From positions 28,192,501 through 28,256,500 of the forward strand of contig OX327695.1 in assembly GCA_946807835.1 (NCBI GenBank): a stretch of DNA of 64,000 nt, in the 5' to 3' direction. This DNA comes from Ailanthus altissimus (taxonomy: Eukaryota > Streptophyta > Magnoliopsida > Sapindales > Simaroubaceae). The position numbers and the translations under genes were made by a program. Below are positions 1-12,013 of this stretch, in pieces. Positions within the stretch are counted from its first letter, which is position 1. Every line of letters begins with the position of its first letter. The notes beneath the pieces are model-generated. The model saw only the letters and a program-made list of their open reading frames with translations. It was not told the DNA's origin and did not search any database.

Positions 1-53
1 AGAAATTTTCTCTCATTTTCTTACTTCCCAAATACAAATTGATATTTGAAATA

Positions 54-66
54 TGGTATCAGAGCC
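54..66 (+). other. Primer binding site of Copia-A
   Basis: TGGTATCAGAGCC is the standard plant Copia primer binding site, complementary to the 3' end of initiator tRNA-Met. It follows the LTR end (GATATTTGAAATA) without a gap and so fixes the boundary between LTR and interior. Confidence 0.9.
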
Positions 67-361
67 TTAGGCAAACGCTAGCTCATCCATACTTCACACA
101 ATAGTCTCTAGTGTCAATCAGGTCTCTTTCAACTATAATTTTTCGCAAACAGTAAAATTAGGGAGATCTAATTTTGTAATTGGAGATCTCAAGTTCTCAC
201 GACAACTAGGGGTAACAAACTTGAAGATCTACGTACTGGAATTAAAATTTGTCCCGCACAACATATAAGAAACTTGAATCAAGATCGATCGGCAGTAGCT
301 GTTGTAAAAAAATCTTGAATATGATAATTGGATAGGATAACATCAGAATTTACTCGGTTGG

Positions 362-739
362 TTGTTTTTAACAATCAATGAATTGATATTGAGTTTGGTG
401 ATTAGAAGCAAAACAGGCTTTGAATTATGGACAACAATGGACAAGCAACTTTATTCACAATCAAAGGCAAAGGTAACACTGCTTAAGATGTATCTTTCTA
501 CAATTAAGAAAGGTTCTGGTTATTTCCTGAAAATCAAAAGCATAATAAATGAACTTGCTACTAATGGATATCAAACTGATGATGATAACTTCATTACGCA
601 CTTGGTGTCAAGTTTAGGAATTGATTATGACTTGATAGTAGCAATTATTATCAGGAAAGTTGGATCTATAACTCTTAGTGAAGTATATGCTATGTTACTT
701 GCACAAGAAAGTAGAAATCATCAAATGAAAACAAAATAG
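362..739 (+). pseudogene. Copia gag fragment (UBN2-type), Copia-A
   Basis: A 125-codon open stretch encodes the middle of a Copia gag polyprotein of the UBN2 type. It shows the usual LWTTMDKQLYSQSKAK and YFLKIKSIINELA segments and ends in a MLLAQESR-like motif. In an intact element it would form the virus-like particle with pol fused downstream. Here the reading frame closes at 739. The initiating region upstream (from about 300) and the zinc knuckle downstream are not readable. Confidence 0.8.
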
Positions 740-899
740 CTTATATGGATGTACCAGATTTTTCAACAGCAAATGACTGGTATGCTCAAAAAAGTTTTGA
801 GATTTCAACTAATCCAAATTAGTATCTAAACTCAAAGTGCTACATATCATCTCACATATGATGCTAACAACATTACTGCTAAGAGTACATTCTTAGGTA

Positions 900-3800
900 A
901 GGATAAGCTTATCATTGGTAAAAATTTTGGTTTAAAAATTCTGCATATTGGTAATTCTAGTCATAAATCTAATTCATTCACCTTAAAATTTATTAGTATT
1001 TTAGCTCTTATAACTTATTTAGAAAATATAGTAAAAGCATATCAAATATCAAGATTAATAAATCACACAAAGAACATAAAAAAATTTAACATGGTTCACC
1101 CTAATTTGGGTTACATCCACTAATAAGATAACAATCCACTATAATCTTTTAACATAAAACACAAGAGTACTTTTAAATATTTTCTATGTAACCACTAAAA
1201 CAATTTCTCTTTCATAGTTTTTTTATTGATTCTCCAACCTCTTTATATAGTGAGTGATATCTAATTTCTTATTAGACTTGTATTCTTAATTTTTATACAA
1301 TTTGAACTCTACCTTTAATAAAGTAAATCCTACAAGAAAACTACTAATTTAGGAATATCTTAATCCCACTCAAATAGGGTAATTTAGGTCTTTTATAAAT
1401 AAATTTGGTTTAATCCAACGACATTAAATAATCTCTTATATGCGTCTCAAATAATAAAGAACTTTATCAGTGTGTGAAAGTCAGTTATTGACAATAACAT
1501 TTGATTGAATTTCATGATAAATTTTATCTTATTAAGGACAAGAAGCTAAGAACAATCTTACTGAAGGGTGTAACAGTGAAAGGCCTACATAACCTACTGC
1601 TATATCCTTTCATTCTCAAAATTCTTAATTCTGGTCACCCATTTTAATGTTATCTTGTTTAATAAAATGTATCTCATAAATAGGAATCGATCTAGTATCT
1701 CTGATCTTATGTTGTGTCTTGTAATAAGAAAATCTTTGGTCTATGTTCCTAATCCTTTCAAATAGACCAGGAAAAAGGTAGTGTAAATTTATGGGATTTA
1801 AGATTAGGACATCTAAGTTCTATCGCAATTGAAAAGTCTGTACTTCAAATTTTACACAAACTTTTGCTAGAAATGTCAATAAGAAACTAATTTTCTATAC
1901 TGCTTATCAAATGAGAAAACTCTATAGAATTTATTTTCCAGTATATAAAATTATAGCTAAAAACTACCTTGCCTTGATTTACATAGATTTTTGGGGTCCA
2001 TCCTCAGTACCATCTAGAGAAGGTTATCACTATTATATCAATTTCATAAATGATTTTATGAGATATTGTTGACTTTTTTCTCTTAAAACAAAAGCTGATG
2101 CATTTAAAGCCTTTATTTGTTTTAAATTTCAAGTTGAAACCAATTCAATCAACCTATTAAAACCTTACAATCGGACTAAGGAGGTGAATATAAACATTTT
2201 GCTAACTATTTAACAAAAAATGATATTCAACCTAAATTGATATGTCCTCATACTCATCACTAAAATAGAGTTATTGAGAGAACGCATAGACATATTATAG
2301 AGATAAGACTTACACTTTTAGCACAAGCTAAAATGTCACTTAAGTTTTGGTAGGATCCTTTTCACACAACCTTATTTAATTTTTTATAACCAGACTTCCA
2401 ACACCTATTTTAAAACATCAATCTCTATTTCACAAAAAATCAGATTATTCATTTCTTAAACTATTTGGTTGTGAGTGTTTTCTACTTCTTAGACCATATC
2501 TTTCCTATAATATTAAGTTTCATATTGAATCATGTTTGTTTTTAGGATTTAGTCCACTACTTAAAGGCTATAAGTGCTTGCATTATTCTTGAAGATTATA
2601 TATTTCCATTCATGTAACATTTAATGAAGACAGTTTTTCTTACACAGCTCTTTTTCAATCTTACAAAGACACTTAAATTACCAGCTCATACACCAATCTT
2701 ATGTCTTTTACCATTCCTTTCAGTAGTAGTAATATGCAATGTTCACAAGATCAATACCCTACAGTAGAATTCATAACTATACAATAACCTTTTTCATTTG
2801 AACCAGAAACACGATTAACCATAGATAACTTAGACATATCTTAAACCTTTAATCATACAAATACCTTTCAGAATCTATCCTAAAGGCAAACCTCATATAT
2901 TCATCATGTGTAGACTAGATCCAAGTTTAGAATTTTCAAACCAAAGGCTTATACCAATCAAGTAAGTTCAACATCTGTAGAACTATATATTGTCCAAGAG
3001 GCTTTATATGATCCTAATTGGAAAACAACAATAGATGATTAATATATGCTGTTTTATAGAGAAATAACACATGGACTCTAGTTCCTACAGCTGAAGCAAC
3101 CAAAATAATAACAAATAAATAGGTTTTCAGAGTTAAGTATAACTTAGATGGCTTAATTTTTAAGTATAAAGCTAGATTGGTTGCAAAAGAGTTCTTACAA
3201 ACTCTAGGAATGGATTACTATGAAACCTTTAGCCTTTTCGTTAAAGTATCCACTATTAGAATCATTCTTAATCTTGTTGGGATGATAAAATAATCTGTAA
3301 GGCAGATTGATATCAAGAATGCCTTCTTAAATTGAGATCTAAGTGAGGCAGTTTATATAACTCAGCCTAATGGGTTTGTAAACACTTCTTATCCTTATCA
3401 TGTTTCGAAACTAACTTAGGCATTTTATAGATTAAAATAGGGTCTTAGAGCATGGCATGACAAACTAAAATTAACCTTATTGAGTTAGGGTTTTGTAAAC
3501 TTAAAATATGATACTTCACTATTCTTATGTAACAAGAAAGACCAACAAATAATAGTATTACTATGTGTTGATGATATATTAATTACTAGACCAATTTTGA
3601 TCATATAAAGCTCTTCATTCAAAAACTTAGCAAAGCATTTGCTTTAAAAGACTTGGAGTATTTCAATTATTCTTGGAAATTGAGGTAAGAGCTTCTGTTT
3701 TTGGTATCTATCTGTCTTAATTTAAGTATGTTTCAAATTTTTTTAAGAAGGCAAAAATGTATGATTGTAAAGGGTGTGATACACCTATGGTAGTTAGGCA

Positions 3801-4500
3801 AAAAAGCTCTTAAAATTTAAGCTTGATTTAGATTTAGAAATGTTTTCTAATCCTACTCTATATGAAAATGTTATGGGAACACTTCAGTGTATTATATTAA
3901 CAAGGTTAGAACTATTTTTCTCAATATACAAATTAAGTTAGTTGCTTGCAGGCCTTACAATCAAACACTAACATACATGTAAGAGGGTATTAAGATATTT
4001 GAAAGCAACACAATCTTATGGTTTAAGTATTAATCAATCACAGGACATGTCTCTCAATAGTTACACAGATGCAGATTGAGCATGTAATCCAAATGATAAA
4101 AGATCTATATGTGGATACTGTATATACCTTGACTCTAATTTAGTTTTTTGGTCTTCCAAAAAGTAGTAAGCAGTAACAAAATTAAGTACAAAGGAAAAAT
4201 ATCAAGCACTTGCTTCAACTTGTTTAGAAATGGTATAGATACAATCACTGTTGTCTAAAATCTTTATTTTTTTTTGGCCTCAGATTGCTATATTATGTTG
4301 TGATAACCAAAGTGCTCAAGCTTTGGCTACCAACCTTATTTTTCATTCACGATCAAACATATTGAATTAGATATCCACTTCTTTGGAGTCAAAATTGCTA
4401 ATAAGGAGTTGGATGTGAAATTTGTTCCAAGTGCAGATCAAATAGCATGTGTTATAACAAAGCCCCTGTCTATTTTTCAATTCTTTTATTTTCTATCCGA
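900..4500 (+). pseudogene. Copia pol remnants (pre-integrase, integrase, RT, RNase H), Copia-A
   Basis: Shifting between frames gives recognisable Copia pol. Pre-integrase is at about 900-1030 and 1475-1800. The integrase core is near 1980-2400 (FWGPSSVPSREGYHYYINF). Reverse transcriptase runs from about 3120 to 3720 (YKARLVAKEF, QIDIKNAFLN, RAWHDKLKL, and CVDDILIT in place of YVDD). RNase H spans about 4040-4500 (SYTDADWACNPNDKRSICGY with the Trp read through a stop, VFWSSKK, FVPSADQIA). In-frame stops occur in every domain, so no protein can be made. A foreign block interrupts the pre-integrase part. Confidence 0.85.
1030..1480. repeat. Insert in Copia-A resembling part of a dispersed repeat at 28.8 kb
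   Basis: Pre-integrase coding similarity stops near 1030 and resumes near 1475. The gap is AT-rich and non-coding. Its second half (about 1235-1400) resembles 28.80-28.97 kb, both containing TTTATATAGTGA followed by a run ending TATAATTTGAACTCTAC or a close variant. It is probably a piece of a non-autonomous element. The borders are approximate and I could not see a target duplication. Confidence 0.5.
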
Positions 4501-4538
4501 GCTTGAGATTACTGCTAACCCTTAAGCTTCATGGGAGA

Positions 4539-4849
4539 TATTAAGGAAGGTCTATAGTGGCTATGTCAGCATTTGCGCATCTTGATCGGTATGCTTGAAT
4601 ATGATTATGAAGCTTAGTTAATCAGTTGTTTCTATTGAAAATAAAGTTTGCCTTGTCACTATTGATATATGCAAGTTGATAGGAGTTAGTTATGAAGTTG
4701 TTGAGTTTTCCGCCAAAAACAAAAATATCTTCTTTAAATAAGTTGTTGTATTTCAATTGCTATACGATTGAAAAATCAAACAATAAAGTCTCTCTTAGAA
4801 ATTTTCTCTTATTTTCTTGCTTCTCAAACACAAAATGATATTCGAAACA
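4539..4849 (+). repeat. 3' LTR of Copia-A
   Basis: It starts after a purine-rich tract (ATGGGAGA) and ends GATATTCGAAACA, matching the 5' LTR end at positions 1-53 with a few substitutions. Length is about 311 bp. The first dinucleotide appears mutated (TATTAAGG where TGTTAAGG would be normal). Confidence 0.8.
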
Positions 4850-4854
4850 GAGAC

Positions 4855-6415
4855 TATTTTTTTTTTAAGGTAAATCTCGTCAAGCTTGAGAAGTTTATTG
4901 AAAGATTAAAAAAGATAGGATTATAATTCGGGTGGGGGGGACGTAATGGGCCTTACCCCATAAAATGCTCATAATGTTAAAATGAGAAGGAAAGGAAAAA
5001 TGAGGAGGTTTAGCAGGATTACAACCATCCAAAATGGATTAATGAAATCTGTAATTGGGGTAATCATTGGCATCTTTATGTAGCAAATATAAAATTTTAA
5101 ATGGTAGACACACCTACCATGTAAGATCATCATAGTTTAAGCTAATATTTGTCAAGTAATTCGCAATACTGTTGTTTTCTCTAAAAGAATGAACAAAGTA
5201 AAAATGCATACTAGACACACACCACTGACAATTCTTCCATCTAATAATAAGATTTCAGGGAGGATTCAACTTTGGATTAGAAAAGAGATTGATAAGGAGC
5301 AAATAATCAGTTTTTAGAATTAATCTATGCCAACCACGAGCATAAACTATATCAATAGCCACGATCACTCCCATTATTTCAGCATAGAATGTCGTCTCAA
5401 TCTATAATGGATAAGAAAAGCCTCCAAGGAAAGTACTTTTTTCATCATGAAAAACTCCTCCACAAGTTGCTCTTTCTAGATTACCTTTAGAAAATTCGTC
5501 TGTATTTACTTTAATTCATTCATTTGGGGGAAATTCTAGAAGATTATAGAAATTTTTGGAGTACGACCAAACTTAGGGTTTATACCCAATCCCTCTAAGA
5601 TAAATCGATCCTCGCCAAAAGAGATAAATCCAGGATATAAACCCGCGAAGAAACGAATATGAGCAAAGCAATCTGTTTTAAATCCGTGTAGACTATAACC
5701 CACTTTATCAAATCGAAGGTGATTATAACAACACCAAATAGAATATAACAGGTATGCTGTAGATAAAAGTAAAATGTTATACAACTGAGGGTTGAAAGAC
5801 TTAGTAAGAATTGCAGACCATATATCTATAATTGAGGTATCATTCAGAATGTGTGTCCGAAAATTATGAGCAAGCCAACCCCAAAGATCCTTAGTAAAAG
5901 GGTAGGAAACAAATAAATGATCAATCGATTCATAGTCTTTCAAACAAAAGGAGCCAGCCGAAACTATGCAAATACTACGGGATCTTAGAATCAAATATGT
6001 TGGAAGAGGGTACTGAAGTAGGCGCCATATAAAAATACTAATTTTTTTGGGGAAAGAAATTCTTCCAAAGAGAAGATAAAAATACATTGAAGGTTGTATG
6101 ATTCTGAATAAAAGTGTAACTTTCCTTTAATGATAATGAGCCATCCCGAGCAGAAGTGCAAATAAATTTATCTTTCATCTAATTGGAAGGTAAAATAATA
6201 CCAGAAATTTGCTCTTTCAAATGAGAAAAAACACTATAAAAAGAATTTGAGATATTTCATCTCCCATCATCAATAACATCAACAACCTTACACTGGAGGT
6301 CTAAGGAGTCTTGCCAATCTCGAGAGAGAATAAATTTGTTAAGCCAATTGTCAAACCAAAAATTAATAGAAGAGCCATTACCAATGATCTACTGAGTTCC
6401 CTTATGAAAATATCC
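4855..6415 (-). mobile_element. 5'-truncated LINE (non-LTR retrotransposon) fragment A
   Basis: A T-run at 4857-4866 is the reverse complement of a poly(A) tail. Above it on the minus strand lie, in order from 3' to 5', an RNase H-like segment (about 5150-5530), a reverse-transcriptase zinc-binding (zf-RVT) segment (5536-6087) and the C-terminal end of the RT region near 6240-6410 (INFWFDNWLNKF). This is the usual C-terminal layout of plant L1-type LINE ORF2. The insertion directly abuts the 3' LTR of Copia-A. Similarity fades near 6415, consistent with 5' truncation. I found no convincing target duplication. Confidence 0.8.
5536..6087 (-). pseudogene. LINE ORF2 zf-RVT domain remnant
   Basis: A 183-residue open stretch has the plant zf-RVT signature: FPKKISIFIWRLL, then SAGSFC..DYESIDHLFVSYPF (C, H and aromatic positions of the zinc-binding repeat), then LWGWLAHNF and YSIWCCYNHLRFDK. 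The start methionine is incidental, because RT sequence continues upstream in the same direction but is interrupted by stops. RNase H-like sequence follows downstream (5155-5530), also interrupted. Confidence 0.8.
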
Positions 6416-7130
6416 TAAATTTTGTTAACTTATGAATGAAATGAAATATTTCATTGCGTCAGGCTTATTATTAATATCAAGAAACGTTCCAATTCTTGGT
6501 TGCAGTCAAAATATCAGACTGATCCCTTCTGGGAATTCAATTTTCTGCCCGGAAAGCTAGCCTAGATAATGCAAATGGAACAAACCCCGAAGCAAATGCT
6601 GAAAATTCTGGGCAAGAAACTATAAAGTAAATGCCACAAGCATTAAAAACTACAAACTAAATTTCATGTTCAGCCAAGAAAGGAATCATAAATATCATCT
6701 TGTCTTCAGAAGCCTGAATTTTGAAATGCATGCCCAGAACTTATGTGCTGTACTTTCCATATGTAGAAGTTGTTTTAATTTGATGACAAATGGAGCTTGC
6801 TCTGAGGTAATTAACTCAATGAAGCTAAAATTTGATGCCATAGTAGCCGAGATGGAAGCAGCAGAGAAATTAATTTTCTTTTAAAAAAAATAAAGAATTG
6901 AGGGGAACTTTTAAACAAATGTGATTTTAACTATTCACAATTATATTTCATTCATCAAACAGAAACATAGATAATAGCAAGGCAAGTGTCATAAGAACAT
7001 GATGAAATCTTGAAAATTAACACCATTGTATGCTTGCTGAACTTTTTAGCATGTGATACATATTGCATTTTCTTCACTTACTCATATACAACATTAAAAC
7101 AAGCTTCCTGTACACTGTATTCTTGTACTT
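6416..7130. other. Gene-free stretch with a relic shared with 29.1 kb
   Basis: About 6536-6660 (plus strand) resembles 29.09-29.23 kb (minus strand), including the segment encoding LGKKL and the AAATGCCA.. run after it. A 72-codon open frame at 6666-6884 (MFSQERNHKYHLV...) has no recognised domain. It may be part of a dead gene or chance. The rest is AT-rich with no visible feature. Confidence 0.4.
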
Positions 7131-8139
7131 CTAAAAGTTATTATCACCTCTCATCATAGATTGGTCGGGAGAGTTGCTGGCAAAGCAGTAGGCAGCACCG
7201 GTAGCTTGAGCAGCCTGTTTCTTTTCGAAAACTGCAGCAGCACGAGCAGCTCGTTTCTTTTCGAATTCTGCAGCAGCTCGTCTCTTTACCAAATCTAAGG
7301 AAACTCGTTGATCTTCCACAGAAGCAATCTGACGCATCTTTTCCACTTCATATTGCATTTGCATTGTAATGCAATCTTTAGAACAAAAAGAATATCCACT
7401 ATAGAAAGAAAAAAAGCTACAATAGTTGACAGGATAGATATTGTATTAAATAGCACAACAGATATATATATATATATATATTGTATTTATTAAAATTGGA
7501 AAATTTTAGTTAAAATGTCTACATTTTCTAATATTATATACTCTAAAAAATAGAGAATAAAAACTCAGAAAATCCTAATAGACATCAAACTTGCTTTCTG
7601 TGATGTCCAATAAAACCTTGAAAACTAATTTCCACAATTGAAGAGTTTCAAAGCTCATCCATATATATATATATTATAGTAAAAAAATAAATGAAAGTGG
7701 CATTTTAAATTCAGATAAAAGAAAAAAAACAAATCACTATAAAACCTACCCAGAACAAATTACAAAGATGAAATCGATCTCAAAACTCAAACTTCCACAA
7801 ATAATATAACAAAGTCTTAACTAGAGAGAGGGGGAGAAGTAATATTTACTTATAAATGATGAACCTTTCATCAGCACGCCCAGGAGAAAAATTTCTTCTG
7901 CAAAAGCAACACAAGCCTTTGAAGAGGTAGCTAGGCCTCCCCAGAACATCGGCTTCATGATTGATTACATAATACTGAGGTGATACATATGTGCTGTCTG
8001 CGCCAGCGGCACCCGCTTCGATAAAAAACATGGATCCGGCCTGAGAGGTGACGTTGCTCTGGTTCCGGTGGTTACTTGAGTTTTCTGAAGCAGCAGCCAG
8101 CGACATTTGCTTCTTGCCAGACATGATTATTGGATCCAT
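7131..8139 (-). CDS. FLZ-domain (FCS-like zinc finger) protein, two exons (FLZ gene 1)
   Basis: Exon 1 is 8139-7850, the intron 7849-7399 (GTAAAT...TATAG), and exon 2 7398-7131. Together they give 185 residues. The FLZ zinc finger spans about residues 72-112, with C77-x2-C80 (CCFC) from exon 1 and C102-x3-C106 (CSKDC) from exon 2, split by the phase-2 intron. The C-terminal half (about 115-165) is Lys/Ala/Glu-rich with an internal repeat (FEKKRAARAAA, FEKKQAAQA) and is probably helical. FLZ proteins are plant-only adaptors that commonly bind the SnRK1 kinase; that role is inferred from the family. I prefer the ATG at 8139. The in-frame ATG at 8178 lies only about 20 bp from the TATA box, and the paralogue at 43.5 kb also begins MDP. 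The finger is divergent (SPGRADERFIIYN). Confidence 0.85.
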
Positions 8140-8189
8140 TATTTTCTCCTTTTCCCGAGTCTTTGAGTTGTGATTCATTGATGTTGCAA

Positions 8190-8575
8190 TGTTAGCATTA
8201 TTTATAACGATCTTGGATTTTCTTCAATAATTTGTTGTGCTCCAATAATTTCTATACACATTCAACTCATATTATTGGCATCAAAATCTTGCAAATTATC
8301 CAATGACTAGATGCAAGATAAATTATATTCAGATTGAGTTTTTCTACAATTTTTTTTTTGGTTGTTGTTGAATCAACTGCTCTGTATGGGCTTCGTACCA
8401 TGTCTGAGCTTCTTTCCGGAATTTGCACGAACAGCACAAAAAAAAAGGGTACGCCACTATTAAATACTGAGACTTTCTCAGCTAAGTTTGAAACTCCTTT
8501 TCAGAGCCATGAAGAGTCAATAATTCTCTAAACTAAAATTATTGGTGAAATGACATTACCACAATCATGGCTTCA
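8190..8575 (-). promoter_or_regulatory. Conserved upstream block of FLZ gene 1, with TATA box
   Basis: A TATA box (TATAAATA on the minus strand, 8206-8199) lies 60 bp upstream of the preferred ATG, in the context CCAAGATCGTTATAAATAA. The same context (CCAAGATTTTTATAAGTAA) lies upstream of FLZ gene 2. Similarity to the 43.6-44.0 kb promoter continues in patches to about 8575 and ends in a very conserved stretch at 8533-8570 that begins CTAAAATTATTGGTGAAATG (plus-strand reading). Conservation in non-coding sequence suggests retained regulation. Confidence 0.65.
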
Positions 8576-8910
8576 CAACGTAACCGTAAAGCAGGAACTC
8601 AAAGAAATCTGTTGGAATGTAACTGCAGCTTCATAAGATGCTATTAATGTCCTGTTCAAGTTCCTGTGATTAATTATCTTGAAACAATATACATGTTTAG
8701 ATATAGTGGTTGAAGCATAATTATATGATTAATTAATTTTGTTCTAGTGGTTTTCTAGGCCGACCCATGAATTGACTTAGAAAATAAATCGAGCACTCAA
8801 TGTCTAGTCTAGATATCGTGAGATATATAAGCTTCCCAATTAACCTTTTATATGCTAATGGATTCTTGAGCAATTCCCCTTCCGAAGGTTTCAACTTCAA
8901 ATTTTGTTCT

Positions 8911-9107
8911 TGTGAATTACTCAAATGCAAAGAGGAAGAAGAAAGAAATGCAAATGAGAAGAACAAAGAAAAGGAAGAGGGATTGGTTCTATATTGCAAA
9001 ATGAGAAAAAAAATAAAAAATACAATACAATGTAAAAAATGAGAAATAAGGGAAATATAAGCAAACTAGTAAAAGACTAAAATATCTTTATAATAATTAT
9101 TCTAATA
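8911..9107 (-). repeat. 3' LTR of Copia-C
   Basis: This 197-bp copy starts TGTGAATTAC and ends TTCTAATA (plus-strand reading) and pairs with 13856-14041. It is unusually short for a plant Copia LTR. The end dinucleotide is TA instead of the standard CA in both copies. Confidence 0.92.
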
Positions 9108-9125
9108 CCCCACCCCCCTTAAAAC

Positions 9126-10603
9126 TCACGATGCAACTGCAAGAAGCATTGAGAGTTTGCTAACTAGAAAATGAAAACGTGAAATAGAATAAGACTTAGT
9201 CAAGAAGTCCGCAAGTTGCAAGGATGAAGAAACAAAAGGCAACGTAATGGTGCCATTCTTGAGGTGATGATGAGTAAAATGACAATCAATTTCGATGTGC
9301 TTAATCCGTTCATGAAAGACTGAGTTGTGAGCAATCTGAATAGCACTTTTGTTATCACAATACATAGGAGTGGGAGAAGAAAGGGAAATTCCCATATCGG
9401 CAAGTAACCAACGTAACCAAACAATCTCTTTGGTAGTAGATGCCATAACACGGTACTCTACTTCAGTAGAAGATTGAGAGACAACTGTTTGTTTCTTACT
9501 TTTCCATAAAATAAGAGAATCCCCAAAAAGAAACAGAAACCAGTAACAGACTTGCGACTTGTGGAATCACGGCCATGATCAACATCAGAATATGCATACA
9601 GTTCCAATGAAGAAGTGGATGGAAGTAAAAGACTATGAAAAATGGTACCCCAAAAGATACGCAAAATATAAAGAACAGCTACCCAATGAACGGTAGTAGG
9701 AGAAGGCACAAACTGACTAACAATATAAACAACATATGCAATATCTGGATGAATGATAGTGAGGTAGACCAAACTGTCAACAATAGTGCAATATAAGGTA
9801 GGGTCTAACAAAGGATTACCATCTAAAGGAGAATACTGAACATTGAGCTCACAAGGAGTATCAACAGTTCTAGTATCAATAAAGCAAGCACGTTCAAGAA
9901 TATCAGCAGTGTACTTAAATTGAGAGAAAAGATAGTCTTTTGGAGAGAAAGCAACTTCAATACCCAGAAAGTACCGTAAAGGGCCCAAATCCTTCATTTC
10001 AAACTGATAAGTTAATTCTGAATTTAATACTGCAATACCATCAACATCATCACTAGTAATAATCATATCATCAACATATAGAGAGAGCAAAATACGACCA
10101 GTAGTGGTGCACTTGACAAAAAGAGTCGAGTTATGATTATTGGAGGAAAACCCGAGAGAAGTGATAACAGTAGAAAACTTCTCAAACCAAGCTCGAGATG
10201 CCTGTTTGAGACCATATAGAGCTTTTTTAAGCTTGCAAACTTCACCATGCTTATGAGAAACACTAAACGGGGGAACCATGTAAACTTCTTCATGTAAATC
10301 ACCATTCAAGAAAGCATTCTTAACATCCAACTGAGATATATTCCACTGGCGAACATATGTAACTGCAATAAGAGTACGAACAGTAGTCATTTTTGTAACA
10401 AGAGCAAAAGTTTCCTCATAATCTATACCATACTGCTGAGAGAACCCCTCTGCTACCAATCTAGCTTTGTAGCGCTCAACAGACCCATCAGACTTGGTCT
10501 TAATTTTATATACCCAACGAGAACCAATTGTACTTTTACCAAAAGGTAAAGGTACCAAATCCCAAGTACCAATTTTTTGCAAAGCAGAAAGTTCGTCAGT
10601 CAT
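9126..10603 (-). pseudogene. Copia-C reverse transcriptase and RNase H
   Basis: RT (10603-9458) contains GSRWVYKIKTKSDGSVERYK, QLDVKNAFLNGDL, GLKQASRAWFEKFS and the catalytic YVDDMIIT, which is intact. RNase H (9446-9126) contains the Copia motifs MYCDNKSAIQIAHN, ERIKHIEIDCHF and LADFLTKS. The two parts are in different frames around 9450, near the expected AYSDVDHG..SRKSVTGFCFFLG stretch. This places a frameshift between RT and RNase H and marks the element as inactive. Confidence 0.9.
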
Positions 10604-10747
10604 AACATGTTGTCAAAGGGGGTCAAGAATTGTCTCTTTATAGGATAAGGGCTCAGAAAGACAATGATTAGATGTTAAAAAGAAAGAAAACAAACTAGAA
10701 TAACAAGAGTAAACAAAATCTGGAAGATGAGTAGACTTACGAGTACG

Positions 10748-11998
10748 CTAAGGATAACGAGAAGTAGAATCCACAATCTCATGAGGAGCTTGGGCAACTG
10801 CAAGAGGAGTGGGATTATCAAGAGCTCTAGACTGCAAGGTACCAGTATCTCCAGAACTAATAGTGCAAACCCTACGAGAATAATGAAGAGAAAAAGGGAC
10901 TATATGGGCAATAGATGAGTTAGAGTCTGTAGTGGAAGGGACATGTGGAGAAAAACTATTTGTATGGTTAGAGAAAGGATCAATATGAATGAGATCAGAT
11001 TTGGTCAAGTTGTGAGTAGTAACAGGAATAGAAAAGAAATGTATGTACTCAAGAAACACAATATGACGAGAATAATATAGTTTTTGTGACATTGGGTCAA
11101 AACAACGATATCCTTTTTGCCCTTCACCATAACAAAAAAACACACAAATGGTAGAGCGGGATGATAATTTAGTACGCTTTATATGAGAAAGAAGGACAAA
11201 GCAAGTAGAACCAAAGACTCTTAAGGAAGAATAATCAGAAGCATACCCATATAATTTTTCAAAATGTGACAAACCTAAAGCATGAGACGAAGGGATCTTA
11301 TTGATGAGGTTGACTACAGTAAAAACTGCTTCTCCCCAAAAATTACTAGGAACTAAAGATGACAACAAAAGAGAGCGAGCAGTTTCAACAATGTGCCTAT
11401 ATTTTCTTTCAGCAACACCATTTTGTTCAAGAGTATCTGTACAAGAAGTTTGGCGAATAGTTCCATCTAAAGCAAGTAGATCACAGAATTTATTGGAAGT
11501 ATATTCATCACCCAAATCACATCTAAAATACTTAATAACTATAGAATGTTGAGTTTTTACAAGAGTTCAAAAGTTACTATAAATGCCAAAGAAGTCAGAA
11601 CAACGTTTCATAAGATAAATCCAATAAAAATGAGTGTGATCATCAATAAAAGAAACATAATATCGAGACCCCCTTTTTGTAGCAATAGGAGAAGGTCCCC
11701 ATACATTAGAGTGGACTAAATCAAATGGTACAATAGAACAAGAAGTACTTCGATGAAAAGGCAAAGCAGAAAATTTTGCAAGTTTACAACCACTACAATT
11801 AGAAATATCATGAGTTTGCAAATTTCCTAAGGCACCCGTAGAAGCTAAGAATCTTAAACAGGAAGATGATACATGACCGCGATGAGAATGCCATAAATAA
11901 AAACTAGAGGATGAATGAGACAAATGAAATGGAGACAAATGAAATGAAGACAAGTCAACACTAGGAACTGCAAATACTGGTAATCTCAGCTTGTCCAA
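10748..11998 (-). pseudogene. Copia-C integrase and pre-integrase
   Basis: The pre-integrase part near 11998-11720 shows LWHSHRGHVS and CSGCKLAKFSALPF (zinc-binding H and C positions). The integrase core follows: DLVHSNVWGPSPIATKRGSR, YYVSFIDDHTHFYWIY, then from 11515 the remaining half with NGVAERKYRHIVETARSLL and NFWGEAV. The frame breaks between 11567 and 11515, so the DDE core is split across two frames. The tail to 10748 is low-complexity linker. Confidence 0.88.
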
Positions 11999-12013
11999 AA
12001 CATATAATCTCTC

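Larger units (their letters stand above)
1..4849 (+). mobile_element. Degenerate Copia LTR retrotransposon (Copia-A), 5' LTR cut by window edge
   Basis: The first 53 bases match the last part of a second LTR copy at 4539-4849, so the window opens at the end of the 5' LTR. A primer binding site for initiator tRNA-Met follows directly (54-66). Between the LTRs, fragments appear in Copia order: gag, protease/pre-integrase, integrase, reverse transcriptase, RNase H. All are on the plus strand and broken by many stops and frameshifts. The order integrase before RT identifies Copia rather than Gypsy. The polypurine tract is degraded but recognisable just before 4539. This is an old, dead copy. Confidence 0.9.

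Noticed and set aside
4855..6415. Target duplication for LINE-A
   Set aside because: I compared sequence before the T-run (GATATTCGAAACAGAGACTA) with 6.3-6.6 kb and saw no convincing match, so none is claimed.
7308..7493. Plus-strand 61-codon frame
   Set aside because: It is antisense to exon 2 and intron of FLZ gene 1 and ends in a TA repeat.
8733..8999. 88-codon minus-strand frame as a gene
   Set aside because: It runs across the junction between Copia-C's LTR and Copia-B's RT fragment; the first part is LTR sequence, so the joined peptide is an artefact.
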